Origin: Candidatus Geothrix odensensis | GTDB lineage: Bacteria; Acidobacteriota; Holophagae; Holophagales; Holophagaceae | Direction of reading: 5' to 3' | Length of the DNA: 64,000 nucleotides | Assembly (NCBI GenBank): GCA_016714685.1 | Contig: JADKCH010000011.1 | Coordinates: forward strand, 1 to 64,000 | Part shown: positions 33,246 to 42,280 of the stretch, one piece after another | Numbering within the stretch: the first letter of the stretch is position 1 | How the letters are laid out: every line of letters begins with the position of its first letter | The notes under the pieces: generated by a model | Database searches by the model: none | Seen by the model: only the letters and a program-made list of their open reading frames with translations | What the model was told of the DNA's origin: nothing | Translations under genes and position numbers: made by a program

Positions 33246-34484
33246 ATGTATGAAGTGATCCGCACCTCCGACCCCGCTGTGTTCCAGGCCCTGGAGCTGG
33301 AGGTCCAGCGCCAGCGGCACCACCTGGAGCTCATCGCCTCGGAGAACTACGCCTCCCGCGCCGTCATGCAGACCATGGGCTCCCACTTCACCAACAAGTA
33401 CGCGGAAGGCTACCCCGGCAAGCGCTACTACGGCGGCTGCAGCCAGGTGGACATCATCGAGAACCTGGCCCGCGACCGCGCCAAGCAGATCTTCGGGGCC
33501 GAGCACGCCAATGTGCAGCCCCACAGCGGCGCCCAGGCCAACATGGCCGTCTACCTCGCGGCCCTGAAGCCCGGCGACACGGTCATGGGCCTCGACCTGG
33601 CCCACGGCGGCCACCTTACCCACGGCCACCCCCTGAACAGCTCCGGCATCCTCTACAAGTTCGTGCCCTACCACGTGCGCCAGGAGGACGAGCGGGTGGA
33701 CATGGACGAGGTCCGCGCCCTGGCGCTGCAGCACCAGCCCAAGATGATCGTGGTGGGCGCCTCGGCCTACAGCCGCACCTGGGACTTCAAGCGCTTCCGC
33801 GAGATCTGCGACGACGTGGGTGCCCTGCTGATGGTGGACATGGCCCACATCGCCGGACTGGTCGCCACTGGCCACCACCCCAACCCCGTGCCGCATGCAG
33901 ATTATGTAACCACTACCACCCACAAGACGATGCGCGGCCCCCGGGGCGGCCTGATTCTCTGTAAGTCCCAGTATGCCAAGGACATCGACCGGGCGGTCTT
34001 CCCGGGCGTGCAGGGTGGCCCCCTGATGCACATCATCGCCGCCAAGGCCGTGGCCTTCCACGAGATGCAACAGCCCGAATTCAAGGCCTACAGCGGCCAG
34101 GTCATCCGCAATGCCCACGCCCTGGCCAAGGGCCTCCAGGAGCGCGGCTGGCGCATCGTCAGCGGCGGCACGGACAACCACCTGTTCCTGGTGGACCTGC
34201 GGGACCACGGCCTCCTGGGCCACGAGGCGGAGGACTGCCTCCACCGCGCCGGCATGACCACGAACAAGAACGGCATCCCCTTCGACCCCAACCCGCCCCT
34301 CAAGCCCTCCGGCGTTCGCCTGGGCAGCCCCGCCCTCACCACGCGCGGCATGAAGGAGGAGGAGATGGACCAGATCGCCCGCTTCTTCGACCTCACCCTC
34401 CGCCATCGCGCCGACGAAAGCACCTTCGCCCGGGTCCGCCAGGAGGTCTTCCACCTGACCGATCAGTTCCCCATCCCCGAGTAG
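33246..34484 (+). CDS. glyA: Serine hydroxymethyltransferase
   Basis: A 412-residue PLP enzyme interconverting serine and glycine with tetrahydrofolate. Hallmarks: LELIASENYASRAVMQ, YAEGYPGKRYYGGC, the loop before the Schiff-base lysine VTTTTHKTMRGPRGG, and the C-terminal RLGSPALTTRG. Length is normal. No glycine riboswitch was recognised in the 118-base divergent gap to purB. The hybrid kinase gene begins about 40 bases downstream. Confidence 0.96.
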   Translation: MYEVIRTSDPAVFQALELEVQRQRHHLELIASENYASRAVMQTMGSHFTNKYAEGYPGKRYYGGCSQVDIIENLARDRAKQIFGAEHANVQPHSGAQANMAVYLAALKPGDTVMGLDLAHGGHLTHGHPLNSSGILYKFVPYHVRQEDERVDMDEVRALALQHQPKMIVVGASAYSRTWDFKRFREICDDVGALLMVDMAHIAGLVATGHHPNPVPHADYVTTTTHKTMRGPRGGLILCKSQYAKDIDRAVFPGVQGGPLMHIIAAKAVAFHEMQQPEFKAYSGQVIRNAHALAKGLQERGWRIVSGGTDNHLFLVDLRDHGLLGHEAEDCLHRAGMTTNKNGIPFDPNPPLKPSGVRLGSPALTTRGMKEEEMDQIARFFDLTLRHRADESTFARVRQEVFHLTDQFPIPE

Positions 34485-34526
34485 GCCTTGTCGGGATCCC
34501 CCGCCCTACCCGGCGGCCTTGCTGTG

Positions 34527-36527
34527 ATGGTCGGCGCCTGGCCGAGGGGTATGCGGATTCTAGGTCTGGCCCTGGTCTATGTCGCCCTGGCCAAGATTCC
34601 CCTTTCCAGCAACCTCGCCTTCCAGGCCTACCTGTTCTGGCCGGCGGCGGCCCTGGCGCACACGGCTTATCTGTTGGTGGGATGGGAGGCCATCTGGAGC
34701 CTCGCCCTGGGGAGCCTGCTCCTCAATGGCCTCGGCTGGCTCCCCTGGCCCCAGGCCCTGGCCATGGTCCTCCTCCAGACCCTGGGGCCCCTGGCGGCCT
34801 GGCGGCTGATGCTCCGGGTGGGCTGCCCCCGCCCGGACCTGCGGCTCACCCGCGATCTGCTTTGCTGGCTCGGGGCCTCCGCTCTGGCCATCGCGACGAT
34901 CTCGTCTGGACTCGGCGTCCTGGTCGTGGGCAGCGCCCTGCCCGGGGGGCAGTTCGCCCACCCGATGGCCACCGGGTTTTCCTGGTTCCTCGGCGACCTG
35001 ACGGCCGTCCTCTGCCTGGGCCCAGCCCTGCTCCACTTCGGCCCCCGCTGGCTGCGCCTGCCCGCCTCGTCCATCTCCACCCAGGGCCCCCCGCCCGCAA
35101 GAAGCCTGCTGGGGGTCGGCCTCCTGTGCCTGCTCCTGCTCTTCGGCGGCCGAGTCAACCCCGGCCTCTCCGCGGATTTCCGCCTGGCGCTCCAGTTCGC
35201 GCTGGTGCTGCCCATCCTGTGGATGGCCCTCCGCTTCGGGCCGCGGGCCACGGCCGCCGGGGTGGCTCTACTCGCCCTGGCCTTCCTCGCCCAGCTCTGG
35301 ATCAGCGACGCCCGGCTTCCCGACGAGGTCTTCCGCTTCTCCCAGCTCCACCTCCTCGTGCTCGCCCTGGCCGCCCTCGTCACGTCTGCCGCCGCCGAGG
35401 AAACCCGCCAGGCCCGTCTGGCCCTGGCCGCCCGTGACCTCCAGGCCCAACGCATGGAGGCTGTCAGCACCCTGGCCGGAGGGCTGGTCCACGAATTCAA
35501 CAACCAGCTGACGGTGGTGCTGGGCAACCTGGACCGGCTGCGCGGACAGCTGCCGGACCAAGGCGAGGCCCCCGGCCTCGCCCGGCGCCTGGAAGAAGCG
35601 GCCCTCGCCATGGGGAGCACGGTCCGGCAGCTGAAGTCCCTCTCCCATCAGGCCCCCCTGCACAGCTACCCCCTGCCCCTCAGCGAGGCCCTCATCCCCT
35701 TCCTCCACGCCACCCGCGACCTCCCGGGACGCCTCGCCTTCCACGCCTCCCTGGAGGCGGACCCCGTCCTCGGCCTGGATCCCGACCTGCTGAACCAGGC
35801 CCTGCAGCGCCTGCTCGCCAACAGTGTGGAGGCCACTCCCGGGCAGGGCTCCATCCACCTGTCCGCTCGCCAGGACGGTGCCTGGGTCCACCTTGCCCTG
35901 GCAGACACGGGCGTGGGCATGACCCCTGAGGTTCTGAGCCGCGCTTGCGACCCCTTTTTCACCACCAAGCCCCTCGCCACCGGGCGCGGTCTCGGGCTTT
36001 CCATCGCCTTCGCCCTCACCAAGCAGATGGGCGGCCACCTGGTCCTCGAGAGCCAGCCCGGGCGCGGGACCCGCGCCGAGCTGGTGCTACCCGTGGGTCG
36101 AGCCCTCCCGGCGCCGCTCCCGCCTGCCGCCGGCCCCGTGCGCATGCGTCGGATCCTGCTGGCCGATGACGAGGCCGGCCTCCGGGACCTGACCCGGGAG
36201 TTCCTGGAGGCCGAAGGCTTCCTGGTGACCGCCACCTCGGACGGCCAGGAGGCCCTGGATGCCTTCGAGGCGGCCCCGCAGGGCTGGGACCTCCTCATCC
36301 TGGACCTGGTCATGCCCCGCCTGGATGGCATCGAGGTGGTCAAGCGGGTCGAACGGGTGCGCCCCGATCTGCCGGTCCTTTTGATGAGTGGCTACAGCGC
36401 CGTCCCCCAGGCGGGAGTCCTCGGGGCCCCCCATCGGCGCTTCCTGGCCAAGCCCTTCCGCCTCCAGGAGCTTCTGGAGGCGCTGCAGTCCCTGGGCCTG
36501 CGGGATGTCCAGGACACCTCCCCATGA
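34527..36527 (+). CDS. Hybrid histidine kinase with MASE1-like sensor and receiver domain
   Basis: A 666-residue membrane protein. Residues 1-290 hold about eight helices in MASE1 style. A HisKA-type helix follows with the phosphoacceptor in LVHEFNNQLTVVLGN (His322), then an ATPase domain with DTGVGM, FFTTKPLATGRGLGL and GTRAELVLPV. A receiver domain completes the protein, with acidic residues LLADDE and the acceptor in LILDLVMPRLDG (Asp593). HEFNN and the HATPase pattern fit NtrB-like kinases. The start is uncertain: TTG 34488, ATG 34527 and ATG 34551 are all in frame. The cognate output protein is not adjacent, and the ligand is unknown. Confidence 0.87.
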   Translation: MVGAWPRGMRILGLALVYVALAKIPLSSNLAFQAYLFWPAAALAHTAYLLVGWEAIWSLALGSLLLNGLGWLPWPQALAMVLLQTLGPLAAWRLMLRVGCPRPDLRLTRDLLCWLGASALAIATISSGLGVLVVGSALPGGQFAHPMATGFSWFLGDLTAVLCLGPALLHFGPRWLRLPASSISTQGPPPARSLLGVGLLCLLLLFGGRVNPGLSADFRLALQFALVLPILWMALRFGPRATAAGVALLALAFLAQLWISDARLPDEVFRFSQLHLLVLALAALVTSAAAEETRQARLALAARDLQAQRMEAVSTLAGGLVHEFNNQLTVVLGNLDRLRGQLPDQGEAPGLARRLEEAALAMGSTVRQLKSLSHQAPLHSYPLPLSEALIPFLHATRDLPGRLAFHASLEADPVLGLDPDLLNQALQRLLANSVEATPGQGSIHLSARQDGAWVHLALADTGVGMTPEVLSRACDPFFTTKPLATGRGLGLSIAFALTKQMGGHLVLESQPGRGTRAELVLPVGRALPAPLPPAAGPVRMRRILLADDEAGLRDLTREFLEAEGFLVTATSDGQEALDAFEAAPQGWDLLILDLVMPRLDGIEVVKRVERVRPDLPVLLMSGYSAVPQAGVLGAPHRRFLAKPFRLQELLEALQSLGLRDVQDTSP

Positions 36528-36952
36528 CCGCGGACGGTCTCTTCGTCTATGGCACCCTGCGCGAGGGGGGCGCGAACCACGCCTGGCTCCAGCGCACCCA
36601 CCCGGAGGGCCGCACCCGCGCCTGGGTGGCGGGACGGTTGTTCCACCTGCCGGCAGGCTATCCCGCCCTGGTGCCTGGCGCCGAACCTGGCGGCCCACCC
36701 CCTGGCCCCGGCTGGGTGCGGGGCGACTTCGTGGGCTACGAGGACGAGACCGACCTCGACTGCGCGCTGGCCGACCTGGATCCCCTGGAAGGCGTGGAGG
36801 AAGGCCTGTTCACCCGGGAGGTCCTGCCCGTGGTGCTCGAGGGGGGCCACCGGTTCAAAGCCTGGGCCTACGTGTTCCATGTGGAACGCCTGCCCCGGCT
36901 CGAGCGGGAGGCGGTGGAAATCCAGGACGGGGATTGGGCTCCCTACCTCTAA
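36524..36952 (+). CDS. Gamma-glutamylcyclotransferase family protein
   Basis: A 142-residue GGCT/AIG2-like fold protein. The substrate loop reads LFVYGTLREGG at the N-terminus and the presumed catalytic acid lies in LDPLEGVEEG (Glu in LEG). Members cyclise gamma-glutamyl amines or act on related amides; exact substrate is unknown. It begins in the stop codon of the kinase gene (ATGA), so the two are coupled. The gene contains a parS-like half-degenerate site and is followed by a terminator hairpin. Confidence 0.82.
   Translation: MTADGLFVYGTLREGGANHAWLQRTHPEGRTRAWVAGRLFHLPAGYPALVPGAEPGGPPPGPGWVRGDFVGYEDETDLDCALADLDPLEGVEEGLFTREVLPVVLEGGHRFKAWAYVFHVERLPRLEREAVEIQDGDWAPYL
36874..36887. other. 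parS-like site, one mismatch
   Basis: GTTCCATGTGGAAC differs from the perfect palindrome GTTCCACGTGGAAC at one central base. It lies within the cyclotransferase coding frame, so chance is possible. It is about 7 kb from dnaA. Confidence 0.35.
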
Positions 36953-36955
36953 CGC

Positions 36956-36985
36956 AAAACGGCGCGGACCTGTCCGCACCGTTTT
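36956..36985. terminator. Bidirectional hairpin terminator
   Basis: Arms AAAACGGCGCGGA and TCCGCACCGTTTT pair with one C-A mismatch around CCTG, with T/A runs at both ends. It lies between the convergent cyclotransferase and gyrA genes and should stop both. Confidence 0.85.
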
Positions 36986-37008
36986 ACGCATGACGAAAGG
37001 ACCGTCGG

Positions 37009-39612
37009 CTACAACAGCTTGGGCTGCTCGCCCCCCTCATCGGGTCCCGGGTGGGCCAACTCGGCCTCGATCGCATCATCTTCTTCGTCCAGAGCCATGG
37101 CGCTGGCGTCGATCTTCGCCAGGCCCACCACCCGGTCCTCGGCGCTGGCCAGCTTGAGCAGGCCCACCCCCTGGGCGTTGCGGCCGGTCTTGCGGACCTC
37201 GTCGATGAGGAAGCGGATGACCATGCCCTCCTGGCTGATGAGGAGGCACCCTTCGCCGGGCTTGACCAGCTTGAAGCCCACCACTTGGCCGTTGCGGACC
37301 CCGGCCCGGATGTTGATGACGCCCGTGCCGCCCCGGCCCTGGAGCCGGTAGTCCTGGAGGAGGCTGCGCTTGCCGTAGCCCTTCTCGCAGACCGTCAGCA
37401 GCATGCCGTGGTCCTCGGTGCTCTCGTCGGGCTCCACCCCTTCCGGCAGGTCCGGCAGGGGGTCGGCCACTTCCATGTCCACGATGTGGTCCTTGGCCGC
37501 CAGCTTCATGCCCCGGACGCCGGTGGTGGCGCGCCCCGTGGCGCGGACATCCTCTTCGGGGAAGCGGATGGCCTTGCCCTGGGCCGTGGCCAGGACGATC
37601 TGCTGGGCGCCCGTGGACCGGCGCACCGTCACCAGGCGGTTGTCGTCATCGATGTTGAGGGCGATGAGGCCGTTGGCCCGGATGTTGGCGTAGGCCGCCA
37701 GGCTGGATTTCTTCACCGTGCCATCGCTGGTGGCGAAGACCAGGTACTCGCCCTCGGGGAAGTCCCGGAGCGCCATGAGGGTCACCACATTCTCCCCGTC
37801 CTTCAGGGAGATGAGGTTGCGGATGTGCTTGCCCCGGGTGGAGGCGGCGGCTTCGGGCAGGTCGTAAACCTTGAGGGCATACACAATGCCCTTGTCGGTG
37901 AAGGCCATGAGGGTGTCGTGGGCCTTGGTCATGAAGAGCTGCTCGACGAAGTCCTCGTCCTTGGTCTTCATGCCCACCTTGCCCTTGCCGCCCCTGCGCT
38001 GGCGGCGGTAGGCGTTGAGGTCGGTGCGCTTGATGTAGCCGGCCTTGGACATGGTGACGACCATCGGATCGTCCGGCACCACGTCCTCCATGCGGATCTC
38101 GCCGGAATAGCCGGTGATCTCGGTGCGGCGGTCGTTGCCGAACTGTTCGGCCACCTGCTGAAGCTCTTCCTTGATCACCCTCAGGAGCAGGCTCTCGTCG
38201 GCCAAGATCGCCTTGAGCTTGGCGATGGTCTTTTCGAGCTCGGCCAGCTCATCGAGGATCTTCTCCCGCTCCAGCCCCGTGAGGCGCTGAAGGCGCATGT
38301 CCAGGATGGCCTGGGCCTGCACGGCCGACAGGCAGAGGGTCGGATCCTTCTTGAGGGCCGCAGCAGTGGCGAAGGCGCCGGCCATGAGGCCCGCCTTGGC
38401 CTCCTCGGGACTCTTGGCGGCGCGGATGAGCTTGATCACCGCGTCCAGGTGGTCCAGGGCGATCTTGAGCCCCATCAAGACGTGGTGGCGCTCCTCGGCC
38501 TTCCGCAGCTGGAACAGGGTGCGACGCGTCACCACCTCGCGGCGGAAGCCGATGAACTCCTGTAGGATCTCGCGCAGCGTGCAGACGCGGGGCTGGCCAT
38601 TCACGATGGCCAGCATGGTGATGGGGAAGCTGTTCTGGAGCTGCGTCTGCTGGTAGAGCTGGTTCAGGACGATGTCGCTGGGCTCGTTTTTCTTGAGCTC
38701 CACCACCAGGCGGATGCCCTCGCGGTCGGACTCGTCCCGCAGGTCGCTGATGCCGTCGATCTTCTTGTCGCGGACCAGTTCGGCGATCTTCTCGATGAGG
38801 GTGGACTTGTTCACCTGGTAGGGCAGCTCGGTGAACACGATCTGTTCCCGGTCGCCCGCCCGCCGGATCTGCTCCACGTGGGACTTGGCCCGGACGACGC
38901 AGCGCCCGCGGCCGGTGCGGTAGGCATCCAGCACGCCTTCTGTCCCCAGCATCATGCCGCCGCCCGGGAAGTCGGGGCCCTTGATGTGGGCCATCAACCC
39001 ATCCATGCCCAGGGCCGGGTTGTCGATGAGGTCCACCAGGGCGCCGCAGCACTCGCGCAGGTTGTGGGGGGGGATGCTGGTGGCCATGCCCACCGCGATG
39101 CCCTGGGAGCCGTTCACCAGCAGGTTGGGGAACCGGGAGGGCAGGACGAGGGGCTCCTCCATGCTGCCGTCGTAGTTGGGCCCGAAATCCACCGTGTCCT
39201 GGTCGATGTCGCCCATCAGCTCCGCTGCGAGGCGGGAGAGGCGGGCCTCGGTGTAGCGCATGGCCGCCGCGGAGTCACCGTCGATGGAGCCGAAGTTACC
39301 CTGGCCATCCACCAGCACGTGGCGCATGGAGAAGGGCTGGGCCATGCGCACCAGGGTGTCGTAGATGGCCGAGTCGCCGTGCGGGTGGTACTTACCCATC
39401 ACGTCACCGACGGTGCGGGCGGACTTCTTGTAGGCCCGGTTCCAGTCGTTCCCGGCCTCCTTCATGGCGAAGAGCACCCGCCGGTGAACGGGTTTCAGGC
39501 CATCGCGGACATCGGGCAGGGCCCGGCCCACGATGACGCTCATGGCGTAGTCCAAGTAGGACTTCCGCATTTCCTTTTCGATTTCCAACGGCTCGATTCG
39601 GTTCTGGTTCAT
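37009..39612 (-). CDS. gyrA: DNA gyrase subunit A
   Basis: An 867-residue topoisomerase II subunit that cleaves and rejoins DNA. The active-site tyrosine is Tyr120 in AAMRYTEARL. The quinolone-determining region HPHGDSAIYD keeps the sensitive residues Ser81 and Asp85. A GyrA box (QRRGGKG) is present before the C-terminal beta-pinwheel, so this is gyrase rather than topoisomerase IV. The C-terminus is acidic. It lies 55 bases downstream of gyrB; that gap contains a parS-like site. Confidence 0.97.
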   Translation of the reverse strand: MNQNRIEPLEIEKEMRKSYLDYAMSVIVGRALPDVRDGLKPVHRRVLFAMKEAGNDWNRAYKKSARTVGDVMGKYHPHGDSAIYDTLVRMAQPFSMRHVLVDGQGNFGSIDGDSAAAMRYTEARLSRLAAELMGDIDQDTVDFGPNYDGSMEEPLVLPSRFPNLLVNGSQGIAVGMATSIPPHNLRECCGALVDLIDNPALGMDGLMAHIKGPDFPGGGMMLGTEGVLDAYRTGRGRCVVRAKSHVEQIRRAGDREQIVFTELPYQVNKSTLIEKIAELVRDKKIDGISDLRDESDREGIRLVVELKKNEPSDIVLNQLYQQTQLQNSFPITMLAIVNGQPRVCTLREILQEFIGFRREVVTRRTLFQLRKAEERHHVLMGLKIALDHLDAVIKLIRAAKSPEEAKAGLMAGAFATAAALKKDPTLCLSAVQAQAILDMRLQRLTGLEREKILDELAELEKTIAKLKAILADESLLLRVIKEELQQVAEQFGNDRRTEITGYSGEIRMEDVVPDDPMVVTMSKAGYIKRTDLNAYRRQRRGGKGKVGMKTKDEDFVEQLFMTKAHDTLMAFTDKGIVYALKVYDLPEAAASTRGKHIRNLISLKDGENVVTLMALRDFPEGEYLVFATSDGTVKKSSLAAYANIRANGLIALNIDDDNRLVTVRRSTGAQQIVLATAQGKAIRFPEEDVRATGRATTGVRGMKLAAKDHIVDMEVADPLPDLPEGVEPDESTEDHGMLLTVCEKGYGKRSLLQDYRLQGRGGTGVINIRAGVRNGQVVGFKLVKPGEGCLLISQEGMVIRFLIDEVRKTGRNAQGVGLLKLASAEDRVVGLAKIDASAMALDEEDDAIEAELAHPGPDEGGEQPKLL

Positions 39613-39624
39613 GTGTCCTTCGGT

Positions 39625-39638
39625 GTTCTACGTGGAAC
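39625..39638. other. parS-like site, one mismatch
   Basis: GTTCTACGTGGAAC in the gap between gyrB and gyrA differs from GTTCCACGTGGAAC at one base. Being intergenic, it is not constrained by coding. It is about 5.4 kb from dnaA. Confidence 0.55.
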
Positions 39639-39667
39639 GCTGCTCGACAGGCCTGAGAAACAACGGC

Positions 39668-42232
39668 TTAGATGTCGATGTTCTCCGCCAGGAGGGCGTT
39701 GGTCTCGATGAAGCGGCGCCGGGGTTCCACGGCATCGCCCATGAGGATGGTGAAGATCTCATCCGCTTCCACGGCGTCATCCACCCGGACCTGCAGGAGG
39801 GTCCGGCGTTCCGGATCCATGGTGGTCTCCCAGAGCTGCTCGGGGTTCATCTCGCCCAGGCCCTTGTAGCGCTGGATGCCCAGGCCCCGCTTGCCCTCTT
39901 CCATGACCATGGCCAGCATGGCCTCCGGATCCGAGAAGACCTGCTCCTTGCCCAGCTTGGTGGGGCCCTCCTCGGCGCCTTCCTCATCCTTCTCTTTCTC
40001 TTTGGCTGCTTCCTTGGCGTCCTTGAGCCGACGAAGCCGGAGTTCGCCCCCATGGAAGCCGGCCAGCTCGACCTTGAGGGCGGCCAGGCGGCGGAACTCG
40101 CCCCAGTGGGCCACCTGGTCGTCGATCCAGAGGGTGATGGGGCGGCTCAGGTGCATGCGCACCACCCTGAGCCGGTAGCTGGCGGGGATCGTGATGGCGG
40201 GATCCTCGCCTTCGGCGGCCAGTTCGACGGCCTCCGTGGTCTCGATCTCGCAGGTGCCGAGCTTCTGCGTGGTGATGGCCGCGGAGAGCTGCTCGAGGGC
40301 CTCGCGGTTGGCGAACCGGTCCACATCCAGCAAACCCTCGGCCAGGAGGGCGTCCACGATGGGCCGGGCGTAGCCGCGGCGGTTGAGCTTGCCGTAGAGC
40401 TGCTGGACCTCGCCCCACTTCTTCATCTCGCGGACCAGGGTTGGGCCCTTGTGCTCACTGCCGTCCGGCAGGGTGAGGCTCCAGCCATCCAGGGCCTTCT
40501 GGAACAGGAACTCCTCCAGGGCCCGCTCGTCCTTGAGGTACTTCTCGGTCTTGCCCTTCTTCACCTTGTAAAGGGGCGGCTGGGCGATGTAGAGGTGGCC
40601 GCGCTCCACCAGCTCGGGCATCTGCCGGTAGAAGAAGGTGAGCAGCAGGGTGCGGATGTGGGAGCCGTCCACGTCGGCGTCGGTCATGAGCACGATCTTG
40701 TGGTAGCGGAGGTTCTCGACCTTGAACTCCTCCTTGCCGATCCCCGTGCCCAGGGCCTGGATGAGCACCCGGAGTTCGTTGTGGCTGAGGATCTTGTCGA
40801 AGCGCGCCTTCTCCACGTTCAGGACCTTGCCCTTGAGGGGCAGGATGGCCTGGGTGGCCCGGTGGCGGCCCTGCTTGGCGCTGCCGCCGGCGGAGTCGCC
40901 CTCCACCAGGAAGATCTCGCTGAGGGCCGGGTCCTTCTCCTGGCAGTCCGCCAGCTTGCCGGGCAGGCCGCCGCCATCCAGGGCGCCCTTGCGCCGGGTC
41001 AGCTCGCGGGCCTTGCGGGCCGCCTCGCGGGCCCGGGCGGCCTCGATGGCCTTTTCCAGGATGGCCTTGGCCTCCCGGGGGTTTTCCTCGAAGAAGCTGG
41101 AGAGCTTCTCGTAGACGATGGTCTGGACGATGCCCTTCACCTCGCTGGAGACAAGGCGGTCCTTGGTCTGACTGGAAAACTTGGGATCGGGGACTTTGGC
41201 GCTGACGACCGCCGTGAGGCCCTCCCGGACGTCCTCCCCCGAGAGACTCACCTTGGCGCTCTTGAGCAGGTTGTTCTTTTCCGCGTAGGCGTTGATGACG
41301 CGCGTCATGGCGGCCCGGAAGCCCTCCAGGTGGGCGCCGCCGTCACGGTTGCGGATGTTGTTGGTGAAGCAGTACAGCGTCTCCTGATAGGAGTCGTTCC
41401 ACTGGAGCGCCACCTCGACGGTGGTGTCCTGCTTCTCGTCCTTGATGAAGATGGGGGGCTTGTGGAGGACCACCTTGTTGCGGTTCAGGTGCTCCACGAA
41501 GGCGCCGATGCCGCCGGCATTGACGAAGTCGTGGGTGTCGCCGGTACGCTCGTCCGTGATGCGGATGTGGACGCCCTGGTTCAGGTAGCTCAGCTCGCGG
41601 AGGCGCTGGCTCAGGGTCTCGAAGCTGAACTCGAGGACGTTGTTGAAGACCTCGGGATCGGGCTGGAACTTCACGCGGGTGCCGCGCCGGGCCGTGGGAC
41701 CGACCTTCCGCAGGGGGGCGTCCGCCTTGCCCTGGGAGAAGGTCATGGCGTATTCCTGGCCGTCCTTCCAGACCGTGAGCCAGAGCTTGGACGAGAGGGC
41801 GTTCACGCAGGACACGCCCACGCCGTGGAGGCCGCCGGACACCTTGTAGGCGTTCTTCCCCTCCGTGCTGGTGTTGTCGAATTTCCCACCGGCGTGGAGC
41901 ACGGTCATGATCACTTCGGCTGCGCTGCGGCCCTCTTCCTTGTGGATGTCCACGGGGATGCCGCGGCCATCGTCCTCCACGGTGCAGCAGCCGTCGCCGT
42001 GCAGGATCACGTCCACGCGCTTGCAGAAGCCCGCCAGGGCCTCGTCCACGGAGTTGTCCACGACCTCGTAGACCATGTGGTGGAGGCCGCTGCCGTCATC
42101 AGTATCGCCGATGTACATGCCGGGCCGCTTGCGGACGGCCTCGAGGTCTCTCAGAACCGTGATGTTGTCGGCGGTGTAGCTGTCGGTTTCCAGGGGGGTG
42201 TGCACGCGTGCGCTAAGGACTTCTTCAGACAT
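39668..42232 (-). CDS. gyrB: DNA gyrase subunit B
   Basis: An 854-residue ATPase subunit. The GHKL ATP site shows VYEVVDNSVDEALAG, DDGRGIPVD and SGGLHGVGVSCVNALS. The TOPRIM region has LVEGDSAGGSAKQGR and LMTDADVDGSHIRTLLL. An insert of roughly 160-190 residues in the C-terminal TOPRIM region, including a charged stretch rich in Lys/Glu, makes it E. coli-like in length. It has the QRYKGLGEMNPEQLW hallmark. ATG 42232 is preferred over TTG 42235. Confidence 0.97.
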   Translation of the reverse strand: MSEEVLSARVHTPLETDSYTADNITVLRDLEAVRKRPGMYIGDTDDGSGLHHMVYEVVDNSVDEALAGFCKRVDVILHGDGCCTVEDDGRGIPVDIHKEEGRSAAEVIMTVLHAGGKFDNTSTEGKNAYKVSGGLHGVGVSCVNALSSKLWLTVWKDGQEYAMTFSQGKADAPLRKVGPTARRGTRVKFQPDPEVFNNVLEFSFETLSQRLRELSYLNQGVHIRITDERTGDTHDFVNAGGIGAFVEHLNRNKVVLHKPPIFIKDEKQDTTVEVALQWNDSYQETLYCFTNNIRNRDGGAHLEGFRAAMTRVINAYAEKNNLLKSAKVSLSGEDVREGLTAVVSAKVPDPKFSSQTKDRLVSSEVKGIVQTIVYEKLSSFFEENPREAKAILEKAIEAARAREAARKARELTRRKGALDGGGLPGKLADCQEKDPALSEIFLVEGDSAGGSAKQGRHRATQAILPLKGKVLNVEKARFDKILSHNELRVLIQALGTGIGKEEFKVENLRYHKIVLMTDADVDGSHIRTLLLTFFYRQMPELVERGHLYIAQPPLYKVKKGKTEKYLKDERALEEFLFQKALDGWSLTLPDGSEHKGPTLVREMKKWGEVQQLYGKLNRRGYARPIVDALLAEGLLDVDRFANREALEQLSAAITTQKLGTCEIETTEAVELAAEGEDPAITIPASYRLRVVRMHLSRPITLWIDDQVAHWGEFRRLAALKVELAGFHGGELRLRRLKDAKEAAKEKEKDEEGAEEGPTKLGKEQVFSDPEAMLAMVMEEGKRGLGIQRYKGLGEMNPEQLWETTMDPERRTLLQVRVDDAVEADEIFTILMGDAVEPRRRFIETNALLAENIDI

Positions 42233-42280
42233 CAAGACTCACTTGGTTGGGTACGGTGAAGTGCGGTGTTCCAGCGCGGC

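Noticed and set aside
38873..38886. parS-like GCTCCACGTGGGAC in gyrA
   Set aside because: Two mismatches from the palindrome and inside a constrained coding frame; likely chance.
39611..42259. A plus-strand open frame of 882 codons opposite gyrB
   Set aside because: gyrB on the minus strand has all expected motifs; the antisense frame is a result of high G+C third positions and has no ribosome site or family signal.
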